Shown: positions 1-7,824 of the stretch, piece after piece
How positions within the stretch are numbered: the stretch's first letter is position 1
Layout: each line of letters starts with the position of its first letter
Assembly: GCA_037189985.1 (NCBI GenBank)
Contig: JBBCJX010000020.1
Coordinates: 186,001 to 250,000 of the forward strand
Length of the DNA: 64,000 nucleotides
Origin: UBA2031 sp037189985
Lineage (GTDB): Bacteria; Pseudomonadota; Gammaproteobacteria; Pseudomonadales; Moraxellaceae
Reading direction: 5' to 3'
Program-made: the position numbers and the translations under genes
The notes under the pieces: model-generated
What the model was told of the DNA's origin: nothing
Database searches by the model: none
The model's input: the letters and a program-made list of their open reading frames with translations, nothing else

Positions 1-8
1 CGGGTCGC

Positions 9-42
9 GTAGGGCGGAATCCCGAAAGGTTTCCGCCGCATG
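9..42. repeat. REP-like palindrome, left copy
   Basis: An imperfect palindrome has arms GGCGGAA and TTCCGCC around an ATCCCGAAAGG-like loop, flanked by GTAG and GCATG. An inverted copy lies at 634-668, on the other side of the REP-associated transposase gene. REP elements normally flank RAYT genes in this way, so this is the likely non-autonomous partner sequence of that transposase. Confidence 0.65.
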
Positions 43-141
43 CTATCTCTCGCCAGAGGTTACCATTTCAATGTCCGGTGATGCAGCCCAATCAGGCGTA
101 TATATATCCTGTCGGATATAGCGGTGAGTACTGGAATACGG

Positions 142-579
142 TCAATCTGCTGCCCGCGCTACCAAGCCATGTTTGACCGGATTGATGTGTGCATAATCCA
201 CATGCCGGTCAAAATCAATGTCGTCGCGAATTTGGTGTTCCCAGAAGCGGCGCTGCCAGATACCACGCTCACCTCGCTGTATCTGCACAAGGCTGCGTGA
301 TTCTTGCAGGGGCAGGGCATGAGAAAATAAGCTGCGGATCAGGCGCCAGCGCTGGCTGTAGTTGCTGTCATCTGGAGGAAGTGTCCAAACAGCATGTATG
401 TGCTCGGGCAGCACAACCCAGGCATCAATATGGAAGGGGTGTAGCTCCTTAACCCGCTTTACTGTCTTGCGCAGTAAATCTATTTCTTGCACCAGAAGGT
501 CGTTGTTCTGCCTTTCCAGCAGATTGACGGTGAAGAAATAGCTGGCTCCAGCGGCGGTGGCACGGCGGTAGTTGGGCAT
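142..579 (-). CDS. REP-associated tyrosine transposase (RAYT), Y1/IS200-like
   Basis: This 145-residue protein has the single-domain HUH Y1 transposase architecture. A His-Ile-His motif follows a VVLPEH stretch near residue 60. The catalytic tyrosine context YAHINPVKHGLV, typical of RAYTs, sits near the C terminus. RAYTs nick and join single-stranded REP hairpins and are usually domesticated single-copy genes rather than free insertion sequences. The gene has no IS-type ends but lies between two inverted REP-like palindromes (9-42 and 634-668), which supports the assignment. Length is normal for the family. The exact subfamily is not resolved. Confidence 0.85.
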   Translation of the reverse strand: MPNYRRATAAGASYFFTVNLLERQNNDLLVQEIDLLRKTVKRVKELHPFHIDAWVVLPEHIHAVWTLPPDDSNYSQRWRLIRSLFSHALPLQESRSLVQIQRGERGIWQRRFWEHQIRDDIDFDRHVDYAHINPVKHGLVARAAD

Positions 580-633
580 GGCTCATTCCTTGAGCGGTGG
601 CCGGATTTGAGTGTTTCTATATTTTATGGATTT

Positions 634-668
634 CATGCGGCGGAAACGCTGTGCGGTTCCGCTCTACG
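634..668. repeat. REP-like palindrome, right copy (inverted)
   Basis: CATGCGGCGGAAAC begins this element and TTCCGCTCTACG closes it. It is the inverted counterpart of the palindrome at 9-42: both share the CATGCGGCGGAAAC edge when read from the same side. Together they bracket the RAYT gene. Confidence 0.6.
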
Positions 669-683
669 AGTGATAGCCGAATC

Positions 684-1211
684 TTAGAACGGCTTCACCA
701 CCGCTAGAAAGATCACCAGAGGCATAAAAGCCACAATCAGGGGCGTGCTGACTTTCAGGAACAACCAGTGCTGTTTCATGGACTGCTCGTACTTGTCAAT
801 CAGCCCCTTGCGGCGCAGCATTTCCTTGTTGCCGCCGAAGTGGGAGAGCCAGTAGTCGCAGACTTCCATGGGGATGAAGATGAAGGCGACGATGCAGAGT
901 TTGACCAGCAGCCATTTAGCCTCCATGGGATTCCAGCCTACTAGCCAGAGCAGCAGGGGACCGGTGATGAGGATGACGGGGAAGGCGATGTGCTCCAGTA
1001 CCACACCCTTGTCGAACTGCTCCTGCGCGTAATTGCGGCGTTCTATGGCCAGCGGATCAGTCGGATTCTTTTCCCAGCGTACGAAGGCGCCTTTCACATA
1101 CCAGGTGTAGGCAACGGCCGTGCTCCAGCTCCATATCATCACGAAAAAGAGATGCACGAATTTCACGTAGAGATAATAAGGCAGCAGGATTTCTCGCAGG
1201 GCTTCAAACAT
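684..1211 (-). CDS. Four-helix integral membrane protein (HemJ/DUF2269-like)
   Basis: The product is about 175 residues with four hydrophobic segments. The first (YVKFVHLFFVMIWSWSTAVA) carries the helix-His-helix look of HemJ/CopD/DUF2269-type membrane proteins. The start is taken at the ATG at 1211 because GGAG lies nine bases upstream; a GTG at 1259 would add 16 residues without a good ribosome site. The gene diverges from the DoxX-like gene at 1295. Family membership is inferred from topology and residue pattern, so the function (haem-related or general redox membrane protein) stays open. Confidence 0.7.
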   Translation of the reverse strand: MFEALREILLPYYLYVKFVHLFFVMIWSWSTAVAYTWYVKGAFVRWEKNPTDPLAIERRNYAQEQFDKGVVLEHIAFPVILITGPLLLWLVGWNPMEAKWLLVKLCIVAFIFIPMEVCDYWLSHFGGNKEMLRRKGLIDKYEQSMKQHWLFLKVSTPLIVAFMPLVIFLAVVKPF

Positions 1212-1294
1212 TTGTGGCGTCTCCGATGACATGGGATTGACGACAGACTCCGTGGTCACTAGCTTTTGGCGTCTTGCTAAGCGGAGCCTGTCGC

Positions 1295-1696
1295 ATGTTG
1301 CTTTTCTCTCAAATTCTTTTGGTAATCCTTGGTGTTTTCTTTCTGGTCACCGGCTGGCTCAAGGCCACGGGCAATGCCCATATGGTGAAAGAGTTCCAGA
1401 AGTTCAATTATCCGCAATGGCTGCGCGTTGTGGCCGGGCTCATTGAGCTTGTGGCCGCACTGCTCATGCTCACTGCCTTTTGGTGGCCGGGGTTGGCGGC
1501 CCTCGGTGCACTCATGGTGTGCCCGGTGATGCTGGGCGCGGCCTGGACCAATTTCGTCAAACGTCCGGCCGCTTTCGGCTGGGGCACGGTGGTGATTTTC
1601 CTGCTCTGTGCCACTCCGGTGGTGCTGCAATTCTCCTGGCTGCTGGCCTTGCCGCTGCGCTTTCTGGACAGCGGTTTTCCGGCACTGCTTGCCTAG
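1295..1696 (+). CDS. DoxX-family membrane protein
   Basis: The protein has 133 residues and four predicted membrane helices. It opens with LLFSQILLVILGVFFLVTGWLKATGN, the DoxX/SURF4-like helix-GWLK pattern, and has the usual second-helix ELVAALLML segment. DoxX-like proteins are small inner-membrane proteins linked to redox or sulfur metabolism, mostly without proven activity. The start at 1295 is preferred because GGAG lies eight bases upstream. The 3' end overlaps the stop of the convergent DUF6285 gene by 4 bases. Confidence 0.8.
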   Translation: MLLFSQILLVILGVFFLVTGWLKATGNAHMVKEFQKFNYPQWLRVVAGLIELVAALLMLTAFWWPGLAALGALMVCPVMLGAAWTNFVKRPAAFGWGTVVIFLLCATPVVLQFSWLLALPLRFLDSGFPALLA

Positions 1697-2055
1697 GGTT
1701 TTTCGTGCTTGTAGCGCGGGTTGTCCACGGACAGCCGGCGCTGCGTGCGGGCGATCAGGTAATCCAGCAGGCCGGGGCTGCCCGCATCCAGCTTGCCATT
1801 TTTGAGCTTCTCCATTAGCTGCACTTCGGCATCGGGCGTATCAGCACTGCTCAGTAGCGCCAGCAGCTCCTTCCGGTCAGCTTCTGCAAGGCCCGGTGCC
1901 TCGCGCAGTTCGCGCTCGACAATGTTCAGGGCATTGAGGGCGATACGCAGATAGAACACATCGCTGCCTTGCAGCCGGGGCAAAATCTTTTCTTCCAGAT
2001 GCTGGCGCACGGCCTGTACGAGATCGGCTGCCGTGGGCTTGTTCGCGAGTGTCAT
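1693..2055 (-). CDS. DUF6285 protein of acyl-CoA/phosphotransferase operons
   Basis: A 120-residue, all-helical soluble protein (LVQAVRQHLEEKILP, FYLRIALNALNIVERE). It matches the DUF6285 family, which is regularly encoded directly after APH-like phosphotransferases and acyl-CoA dehydrogenases. The start is the ATG at 2055, which overlaps the stop of the upstream phosphotransferase as ATGA. That indicates translational coupling and probable work with that kinase. Its biochemical role is not known. It is the last gene of the leftward operon starting near 5779. Confidence 0.8.
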   Translation of the reverse strand: MTLANKPTAADLVQAVRQHLEEKILPRLQGSDVFYLRIALNALNIVERELREAPGLAEADRKELLALLSSADTPDAEVQLMEKLKNGKLDAGSPGLLDYLIARTQRRLSVDNPRYKHEKP

Positions 2056-3050
2056 GGAGTCTCCTGCAGGGCTTTCAGGCAGGCCAGCATGTCGATTTCG
2101 GTTTCGCTCACGCGGCGGCCTATGACGGCGCGCTCCAGCGAAGGCACATTGCCGCTGAGATGGCTCCAGGCCTGAAAGAGGCAGATCACACCCCATTTGA
2201 AGCAGCCGAAGAGTTCCCAGTAGCGCACCACCTTCGCATCAACACGCTGTCCGCCGGCTTTCTCATAGGCGGCAAACAGTTCTGCACGCTGGCCAAAGCC
2301 GCCCACGGGCTTGTCCACCACACCAAAGCGCCAAGCATTCACGCACAGCCAGCCCAGGTCTTCCATGGGATCGCCTGAGTGGCTGAGTTCCCAGTCCAGC
2401 ACGGCGGCCAGGCCGTTTTCATTCACGATGAAATTGCCGTGGCGGAAATCGCCATGCACAAGACTGGTTTTGCCTGACGCGGGTGCGTTTTCACGCAGCC
2501 AGCGCAGCACCAGTTCGAAGACCGGCAGGGGATCGCCGGCCATGCGGTAGAACTTTTCCAGATCATCCAGCTGCACGTGCGCATCCTGCAGGCGCAGGCC
2601 CGGAATATTGGCCAGCGGTGTGGCATGCAGCCTGGCCAGGGTTTCACCGCACTGCACCGTGAGCTTTTCCCGCGCGGCCGCCAGCATGGGTTCCTTGAGG
2701 ATGCGTGGCGGCAGGGTTTCGCCGCTGATGCGCTGCATCACATAGCCTTCGCCCAGCAGATCGTCATTGAAGGTGGAGAAGACCTGCGCGACAGCAACAC
2801 CATTCTTGCCGGCGGCATCCTGGCAGGCCGCTTCCAGCTGCTTGCTGTTGGCCAGGCTGAAACGCTCATGCCCGGCGGCGCGCCGCAGTATGAGGGGAAT
2901 GTCTCCGTTCGCCGTGTGCGCCTCCAGTGCCCAGGTTTCCGCCGAGGCGCCAGCAGAAAGCCGGCGTATGTCGGAAAGCTGCAGCGGCCCCAGCCCCAGT
3001 GCGGGTGCCAGCAGGGCGACTACCGCCTGGCTGTCAGGCTGTGCGCTCAT
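2052..3050 (-). CDS. APH/ACAD10-type phosphotransferase
   Basis: This 332-residue protein has the aminoglycoside-phosphotransferase-like kinase fold. The catalytic loop is at residues 199-206 (HGDFRHGN: Asp201 as base, Asn206 as metal ligand) and the second metal-binding Asp is at about 219 in VLDWELSHSGDP. The closest functional theme is the kinase domain of ACAD10/ACAD11, which phosphorylates 4-hydroxyacyl-CoAs before dehydration. That, rather than antibiotic resistance, fits neighbours such as a CoA transferase and DUF6285. The start overlaps the stop of the upstream gene by one base (TGATG), showing operon coupling. Confidence 0.85.
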   Translation of the reverse strand: MSAQPDSQAVVALLAPALGLGPLQLSDIRRLSAGASAETWALEAHTANGDIPLILRRAAGHERFSLANSKQLEAACQDAAGKNGVAVAQVFSTFNDDLLGEGYVMQRISGETLPPRILKEPMLAAAREKLTVQCGETLARLHATPLANIPGLRLQDAHVQLDDLEKFYRMAGDPLPVFELVLRWLRENAPASGKTSLVHGDFRHGNFIVNENGLAAVLDWELSHSGDPMEDLGWLCVNAWRFGVVDKPVGGFGQRAELFAAYEKAGGQRVDAKVVRYWELFGCFKWGVICLFQAWSHLSGNVPSLERAVIGRRVSETEIDMLACLKALQETP

Positions 3051-4078
3051 CAGCAGTGACGCCCCACGGGGTGGCCGTCTTCCATCTGGTCCAGGTATTC
3101 GGCCATGCCGTAGCCGGTCTGGCCGTTGCAGCGGTATTCGGTGAAGGCCTCGGTGATGCGCGTGCGCATTTCGCTGCCGTCGTCGCGTATGCGGCGGTTG
3201 CGCAGGGGAATGCAGGAAAGCGAGCGGCCTTCCACGGTGTAGTCGATGCCGCCGGCCCGCAGCTTGATCACCTGGGCGATGGCCTGATCATTGGCATCCA
3301 GCGTGGACGTGATGCTGGCGCTCTCGATCAGTTCGTATTTGCCGTCGCGCAGTACCATGCCCCAGACATGCTGGCGGCCGGTGGCCATCTGCACCACGGA
3401 AACATTCAGGGCGAAATCTCGGGTGAAATTCATGGGCATCCAGCGATACCAGTAGAGGTTTTGCCAGTAGCGCGGGCCCCAGGAGTGATCGCGCAGACCC
3501 AACCCCTCAATGGTGTAGCGGTTCTCGCCGATGCGGATGTCACCCTTGCCGGTCATGTGCTGCTCGTAATGGGCACGGGCGAAGGATTCATCCGGGTGTT
3601 CTTCCACGGGCTTGCCGTTTTCATCCAGGGCTTCACCACCGAAAACCGGGGAGGCACCAGTGAATTCAATACGGATTTTGCAGGGCAGCAGGGGATTGTC
3701 GGCAAAAGCCTTTTTGGGGTTTTCCATATCCTGCGGATTAGCCAGCAGGCAGATATTGCCTTCGTAGGTGAGCACCAGTTTCTTGAAGGGGTCCACGATC
3801 TCGAAAGCCATGCCGCCAGCCGCTATTTTTTCATTGCCGGTAATGCGGGGGCGATCAAACATGAAGCCGACACGCCCGTCTGGCAGGTAAACGCAGCAGC
3901 TCATTTCCGCATGACCTTCGTTGGGGCGGTTGCCCACGCGGAACCAGCCGCCCATGCGCTGCTGGTGGTCGAAGAGGTTGATGTACATGCTTTCGTTGAA
4001 GTTGCGCGCGGCTTCCACGGGATGCGTGTATTCATCCTCGGGGACGAGGCGCACGGTGACGTTCTTGCCCAGATCCAT
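3050..4078 (-). CDS. DUF7064/DUF7065 (CrtC-lipocalin-like) protein
   Basis: The product has 342 residues and no signal peptide or membrane helix. It contains the conserved GLGLRDHSWGPRYWQ stretch around residues 213-227 that marks DUF7064/DUF7065 proteins, whose fold resembles the lipocalin-like hydroxyneurosporene synthase (CrtC/AttH) group. Members sit in gene clusters for steroid, terpenoid or unusual fatty-acid catabolism, usually beside phosphotransferases and CaiB enzymes as here. A hydratase-like or carrier role is possible but unproven. The gene is coupled to the downstream phosphotransferase and lies 49 bp after the CoA-transferase gene. Confidence 0.75.
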   Translation of the reverse strand: MDLGKNVTVRLVPEDEYTHPVEAARNFNESMYINLFDHQQRMGGWFRVGNRPNEGHAEMSCCVYLPDGRVGFMFDRPRITGNEKIAAGGMAFEIVDPFKKLVLTYEGNICLLANPQDMENPKKAFADNPLLPCKIRIEFTGASPVFGGEALDENGKPVEEHPDESFARAHYEQHMTGKGDIRIGENRYTIEGLGLRDHSWGPRYWQNLYWYRWMPMNFTRDFALNVSVVQMATGRQHVWGMVLRDGKYELIESASITSTLDANDQAIAQVIKLRAGGIDYTVEGRSLSCIPLRNRRIRDDGSEMRTRITEAFTEYRCNGQTGYGMAEYLDQMEDGHPVGRHC

Positions 4079-4127
4079 TTTCCTGTTCTCCTGTCCGAGC
4101 GGCGGACCTCGTTATTCTTCTGGTGAT

Positions 4128-5321
4128 TTATTTGATGACGGCGGCCTGGCGCAGTGCGCTCAATGCCTCGCCTGAAAGCCCCAGCCATGCCCCCAGCACG
4201 CTTTCCGTATCGCGGCCCAGTGCGGGTGGCGCCCGGAAAGTGGTGTCGTCGTCACCCAGCTTCACCGGGTTGCCGGGCTGGCGCACGCTGCCACCACCAT
4301 CAAGAGGCACTTCCACCACCATCTGGCGGGCCAAGGCCTGCGGGTCAGACAGCGCATGGCCGAAATCATTCACGGGAGCGGCCGGGATGCGGAATTTGCG
4401 CAGTTCTTCCAGCCAGTACTCGCAGGAATTCTTTTCGAGGTTTTCCTGCACCACCTGGTTGATGAAGTGGCGGTTAGCCCAGCGTCCGGGTTGGGTGCTG
4501 AATTCCGGATTGCGCAGGCGCTCGTCGTTAAACATTTCGGCGAGATTGAGAAAGAAGGCATCGCCCAGGCAGGCCACGATGATCCAGCGTGTCTGTGTGC
4601 GGAAGGTGTTGTAGGGCACGTGCACGAAATGCCCGTTGCCGGCGGCCTGCGGCACGATGCCGCTCATGAGGTGCATGGTGGCCATGTAGTTGAGCAGGGA
4701 GAGCTGGCAGTCCTGCATGGAAATATCCACATGGCGGCCGATGCCGCTCACCTCACGCGCATTCAGCGCGGACAGGATGCCGATGGTGGCGAAAAGGCCG
4801 CCGCCGAGATCGCCGATAGGAATGCCGGCGCGCGTGGGCGTGCCGCCTTCCTCGCCGGTGATGGACATGCCGCCGCCCATGCCTTGGGCGACGAGATCAA
4901 AAGCGGGGCGGTCCGGGTCTGGCCCGGTTTCACCAAAGCCGGTGATGGAGCAGGTGATGATGCGCGGATTGATGGCAGCCAGCGCTTCGTAATCAATCCC
5001 CAGCCGCTGCGGCACGCCGCGTGAGAAATTGTTGATGACCACATCCGCCTTTTTCACCAGTTCGTGGAAAAGGGCGAGGCCTTCTGGTTTTTTCAGGTCC
5101 AGGCAGATGGATTCCTTGTTGCGGTTCAGCGTGAGGAAGTAGGCGCCCATGCCGTTGATGGAATAGTCGGGCGAATCTGCCAGCAGCTTGCGCGTGCCTT
5201 CGCCTTCCAGCGGCTCCACCTTGATCGTGCGCGCGCCCATGTCGGCCAGCAGCATGCCCGCATAGGGGCCGGAGAGCATGTGGGTGAGGTCAAGGATGGT
5301 GAGGTGGGAAAGGGCGGCCAT
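4128..5321 (-). CDS. CaiB/BaiF family III CoA transferase
   Basis: The 397-residue enzyme starts with MAALSHLTILDLTHMLSGPY, the standard N terminus of family III CoA transferases. Its catalytic Asp is in the IGDLGGGL motif (about residue 171). The enzyme moves CoA between an acyl-CoA donor and a carboxylic acid and so activates a substrate for beta-oxidation-like breakdown. The reading frame is open for another 173 codons upstream, but that segment is low-complexity Arg/Pro-rich and overlaps the SRPBCC gene, so the ATG at 5321 is the real start. It lies 8 bp after the SRPBCC stop codon. Confidence 0.9.
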   Translation of the reverse strand: MAALSHLTILDLTHMLSGPYAGMLLADMGARTIKVEPLEGEGTRKLLADSPDYSINGMGAYFLTLNRNKESICLDLKKPEGLALFHELVKKADVVINNFSRGVPQRLGIDYEALAAINPRIITCSITGFGETGPDPDRPAFDLVAQGMGGGMSITGEEGGTPTRAGIPIGDLGGGLFATIGILSALNAREVSGIGRHVDISMQDCQLSLLNYMATMHLMSGIVPQAAGNGHFVHVPYNTFRTQTRWIIVACLGDAFFLNLAEMFNDERLRNPEFSTQPGRWANRHFINQVVQENLEKNSCEYWLEELRKFRIPAAPVNDFGHALSDPQALARQMVVEVPLDGGGSVRQPGNPVKLGDDDTTFRAPPALGRDTESVLGAWLGLSGEALSALRQAAVIK

Positions 5322-5329
5322 GATCGGGC

Positions 5330-5779
5330 TCAGGCGGAGGTGGAGCGGGCAATTACCTGTTCCAGATGGTCCAGGGCGTGTTCGTAGTTCTTGCGGGTGC
5401 GGGCGATGAAGAGTTCTTCGCTGCCGGCGGGCATGTTCGCCGGCAGGGCAGCGAGCCGGGCCTGCCAGTGCACCCGGCAGCGCTCTGAGCTTTCGGCCTC
5501 CAGGTGGATGCTGACCACGAAGCCGGTTTCCAGGTTGATGCCGGGGCCAGCGGTGACCTGGTAGACCGTGCGGAAGCCGGCGTCGTCCTGCTCCAGCAAC
5601 TGCTGTGTCACCTCGAAGGGGCCGATGCGGATATGGCGCGCGGCGCCGGGCGCATCGCCCTCGCAGGAAAAGCCGTCTATGCCCGGAAACCAGTCTGGCA
5701 GACGGGAAAAGCGGCCGAGGAGGGGCCAGAGCCTGGGAGCGGGAAGGGAGACAAGGCGGTCGACCATCAATTCGGGCAT
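5330..5779 (-). CDS. SRPBCC-family (START/CoxG-like) protein
   Basis: The 149-residue product has the SRPBCC helix-grip pattern: LVSLPAPRLWPLLGRFSRLPDWFPGI at the start, a central beta-rich part, and a long C-terminal helix (NYEHALDHLEQVIA). Such proteins bind hydrophobic ligands in a deep pocket. As first gene of the leftward operon it probably binds or channels the hydrophobic substrate. A TTG seven codons earlier is possible, but the ATG at 5779 has an AGAG/AAG-type ribosome site. One of the TGTATGCA sites lies 12 bp upstream of this ATG, where a repressor would block it. Confidence 0.8.
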   Translation of the reverse strand: MPELMVDRLVSLPAPRLWPLLGRFSRLPDWFPGIDGFSCEGDAPGAARHIRIGPFEVTQQLLEQDDAGFRTVYQVTAGPGINLETGFVVSIHLEAESSERCRVHWQARLAALPANMPAGSEELFIARTRKNYEHALDHLEQVIARSTSA

Positions 5780-5791
5780 TTTCTTCTCTTT

Positions 5792-5915
5792 TGTATGCAA
5801 AATAAAATGGCGAGGCCAGTTTATCCCTCTTAAAAGTCATAAATCCAGCTATTTTATCGGGATTGTATGCATGTCTGATCTGCTGTTAGCATGGCAACCT
5901 CTCGGAATGTATGCA
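5792..5915. promoter_or_regulatory. Divergent promoter region with three TGTATGCA operator-like sites
   Basis: The octamer TGTATGCA occurs at 5792-5799, 5864-5871 and 5908-5915, within 125 bp between two divergent operons. Flanks are similar (TTGTATGCAAA, TTGTATGCATG, ATGTATGCAAA). The sequence is nearly palindromic and resembles the T-G-T-n-A-C-A-like half-site arrangement bound by GntR regulators of the FadR/FCD class. A gene for such a regulator is the third gene of the rightward operon (7825-8526). The outer sites lie immediately upstream of the two start codons, which suits repression of both operons. Binding is inferred. Confidence 0.6.
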
Positions 5916-5928
5916 AAGAGGGATAGCC

Positions 5929-6597
5929 ATGACCCAGCCCGCCCCAACCTCCGCCCCCGCGGAGCGCCCCCCGGTCACGTTGAAAAAGCCGCTGCACCAT
6001 ATCCACCATGTGGCCTACCGCTGCCGCGATGCCGAGCAGACGCGCTGGTTCTGGGAGGACGTGATGGGCTTCCCCCTGCGCATGGCCATGGTCTTCGACG
6101 ACGAGCCGGGCTCGGGCCGCAAGATCGACTACATGCATCTCTTCTTCGAGATGGGCGACAACAACTTTGTGGCCTTCTTCGATTCGCCCGATGACAACAT
6201 CAACGAAAGCACCTTCACGGCGCGCCACGGCTTCGACCTGCACATCGCCTTCGAGTGCGACACGCTGGAGGAGCTCAAGGCCTGGCGCCGCCACATCAAC
6301 AAGATGGGCCGTCCCTGCTTCGGTCCCATCGACCATGGTTTCATCCATTCCATCTACATGTACGACCCCAACGGCATACAGGTGGAAATCACGTTGAAGG
6401 ATGCGAAGTACGTGGAAATTTGTGCGCATGAAACCGAAGGCGCGCGCGAAATCATGGCGGAGTGGACGGCCAAGACCCGTGAGCGGAAGTTGCAGAAATT
6501 CGGTGCAGATGCGCTCGACATGCGCGGCATCGACATGGGCAAGGTGGACATGTCCAAGGTGAAGGTGGACATCAAGCCCCACCACAAGCCCGATTGA
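5929..6597 (+). CDS. VOC-superfamily (glyoxalase/dioxygenase-type) protein
   Basis: The product has 222 residues. The VOC fold is shown by HHIHHVAYRCRDAEQTRWFWEDVMGF near residues 24-49 (first metal-ligand His), LHIAFECDTLEEL in the middle (second ligand His) and GIQVEITLKD (ligand Glu). VOC enzymes include glyoxalases, ring-cleaving dioxygenases and epimerases acting on metal-chelated substrates; substrate cannot be read here. The ATG at 5929 is preferred over one at 5911 because AGAGGG precedes it. It heads the rightward operon, 30 bp before the hydrolase. Confidence 0.85.
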   Translation: MTQPAPTSAPAERPPVTLKKPLHHIHHVAYRCRDAEQTRWFWEDVMGFPLRMAMVFDDEPGSGRKIDYMHLFFEMGDNNFVAFFDSPDDNINESTFTARHGFDLHIAFECDTLEELKAWRRHINKMGRPCFGPIDHGFIHSIYMYDPNGIQVEITLKDAKYVEICAHETEGAREIMAEWTAKTRERKLQKFGADALDMRGIDMGKVDMSKVKVDIKPHHKPD

Positions 6598-6627
6598 TAC
6601 AGAACAGCATTCAAAGGAGCACTGGCC

Positions 6628-7794
6628 GTGGCCAAGCATGAGTACGAGCGCATTCCCTATCTGGTGGGCTATGCCGAGAAGAACGAATTCAAGGACACCT
6701 ATGCCGGCCCCATGGATTTCGTGGCGCTGGAATCGCATCTGCTGAAGCCGAAAGACAAGCCCTCGAAGACCGTCATCGTCTTCATGCATCCCATCGGCGG
6801 AGGCGCCTACCTGCCCATGGTGAGTGCGCTGGCCAAGGCCGGTCATCACGTCATCTACTGCAACTCGCGTTATCGCGGCGCTGACTATGGCCTCATCATG
6901 GAGAAAGTGGCGGCGGATCTCGGCGCCTGCATACGCGATGCAAAAGAGCGCCTGGGTTATGAGAAGGTCGTGCTGGCCGGCTGGTCCGGTGGCGGTTCGC
7001 TCTCGGTGTTCTACCAGGCCCAGGCGGAAAAGCCCTCCATCACGCATACGCCGGCGGGTGATCCCTACGATCTCACAGCCAGGAATCTGATTCCGGCCGA
7101 CGGCATCATGCTGCTGGCCGCGCACATCTCGCGTGCCGGCACCATGACGGAATGGCTGGACCCTTCCGTGCTGGACGAGAACGATCCGGAAAAACGTGAT
7201 CTGGAGTTCGACATCTACAGTGCCGATTGTCCCCACCAGCCTGCCTATACCGAGGCTTTCGTGCAGGCATTCCGCGCCCGCCAGATTGCGCGCAACCGCC
7301 GCATCACGGCCTGGGTGCAGGAAAAGCTGGCCGACCTGCGCGGGCAGGGCCGCACCATGGAGGATTTCGGTTTCGTGGTGCACCGCACCATGTGCGATGT
7401 GCGCTGGCTGGACCCCGCGCAGGATGCCAACGAGCGCCAGCCCGGCTGGTGTTATCTCGGCGATCCGCGCATCGTGAACAACGGTCCGGTGGCGCTGGCG
7501 CGTTTCAATACGCTGCGTAGCTGGATGTCGCAGTGGAGCTACGACTATTCCAATGCCGATGGCTTACGGGCTGCCGCCCAAATCACGATTCCGGCGCTGG
7601 TCGTCGGCAATACGGCGGACGATGCCTGCACACCCTCGCACACGCATCGCCTCTTTAATGCCATTGGCCACGAGCGCAAGCAGAGGGTCGAGATCAAGGG
7701 CGCCAACCATTACTATTTCGGGCAGCCCGACAAGCTGGCCGAGGCCGTGAATGCCTGCACGGCCTGGCTGGCAGAACAGGGCCTCGGTGATTGA
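6628..7794 (+). CDS. Alpha/beta-hydrolase
   Basis: The protein has 388 residues, a GTG start and a strong AAAGGAGC ribosome site. The nucleophile elbow is GWSGGGS with Ser at about residue 120. The oxyanion region is MHPIGGGAYLP, and the acid and His appear in NTADDACTPSHT and IKGANHYYFG near the C terminus. A long insertion between strands (about 145-230) forms a lid. It probably hydrolyses an ester, thioester or C-C bond in the same pathway as the neighbouring VOC protein. The substrate is unknown. Confidence 0.85.
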   Translation: MAKHEYERIPYLVGYAEKNEFKDTYAGPMDFVALESHLLKPKDKPSKTVIVFMHPIGGGAYLPMVSALAKAGHHVIYCNSRYRGADYGLIMEKVAADLGACIRDAKERLGYEKVVLAGWSGGGSLSVFYQAQAEKPSITHTPAGDPYDLTARNLIPADGIMLLAAHISRAGTMTEWLDPSVLDENDPEKRDLEFDIYSADCPHQPAYTEAFVQAFRARQIARNRRITAWVQEKLADLRGQGRTMEDFGFVVHRTMCDVRWLDPAQDANERQPGWCYLGDPRIVNNGPVALARFNTLRSWMSQWSYDYSNADGLRAAAQITIPALVVGNTADDACTPSHTHRLFNAIGHERKQRVEIKGANHYYFGQPDKLAEAVNACTAWLAEQGLGD

Positions 7795-7824
7795 TGTTGC
7801 CGCCGGCAGTCTGAAGGAAACCCC

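Noticed and set aside
2052..3050. Aminoglycoside resistance gene
   Set aside because: The kinase fold is shared, but the operon (CoA transferase, DUF6285, DUF7064) and sequence pattern fit ACAD10/11-type metabolic kinases.
2927..4126. 399-codon rightward open frame opposite the DUF7064/APH genes
   Set aside because: Its product is Gly/Ala/His-rich with no domain. It mirrors two well-supported leftward genes and reflects GC-rich codon bias.
5854..7383. 509-codon leftward open frame opposite the VOC and hydrolase genes
   Set aside because: The opposite strand has clear VOC and alpha/beta-hydrolase motifs with ribosome sites. This frame has neither motifs nor a start signal.
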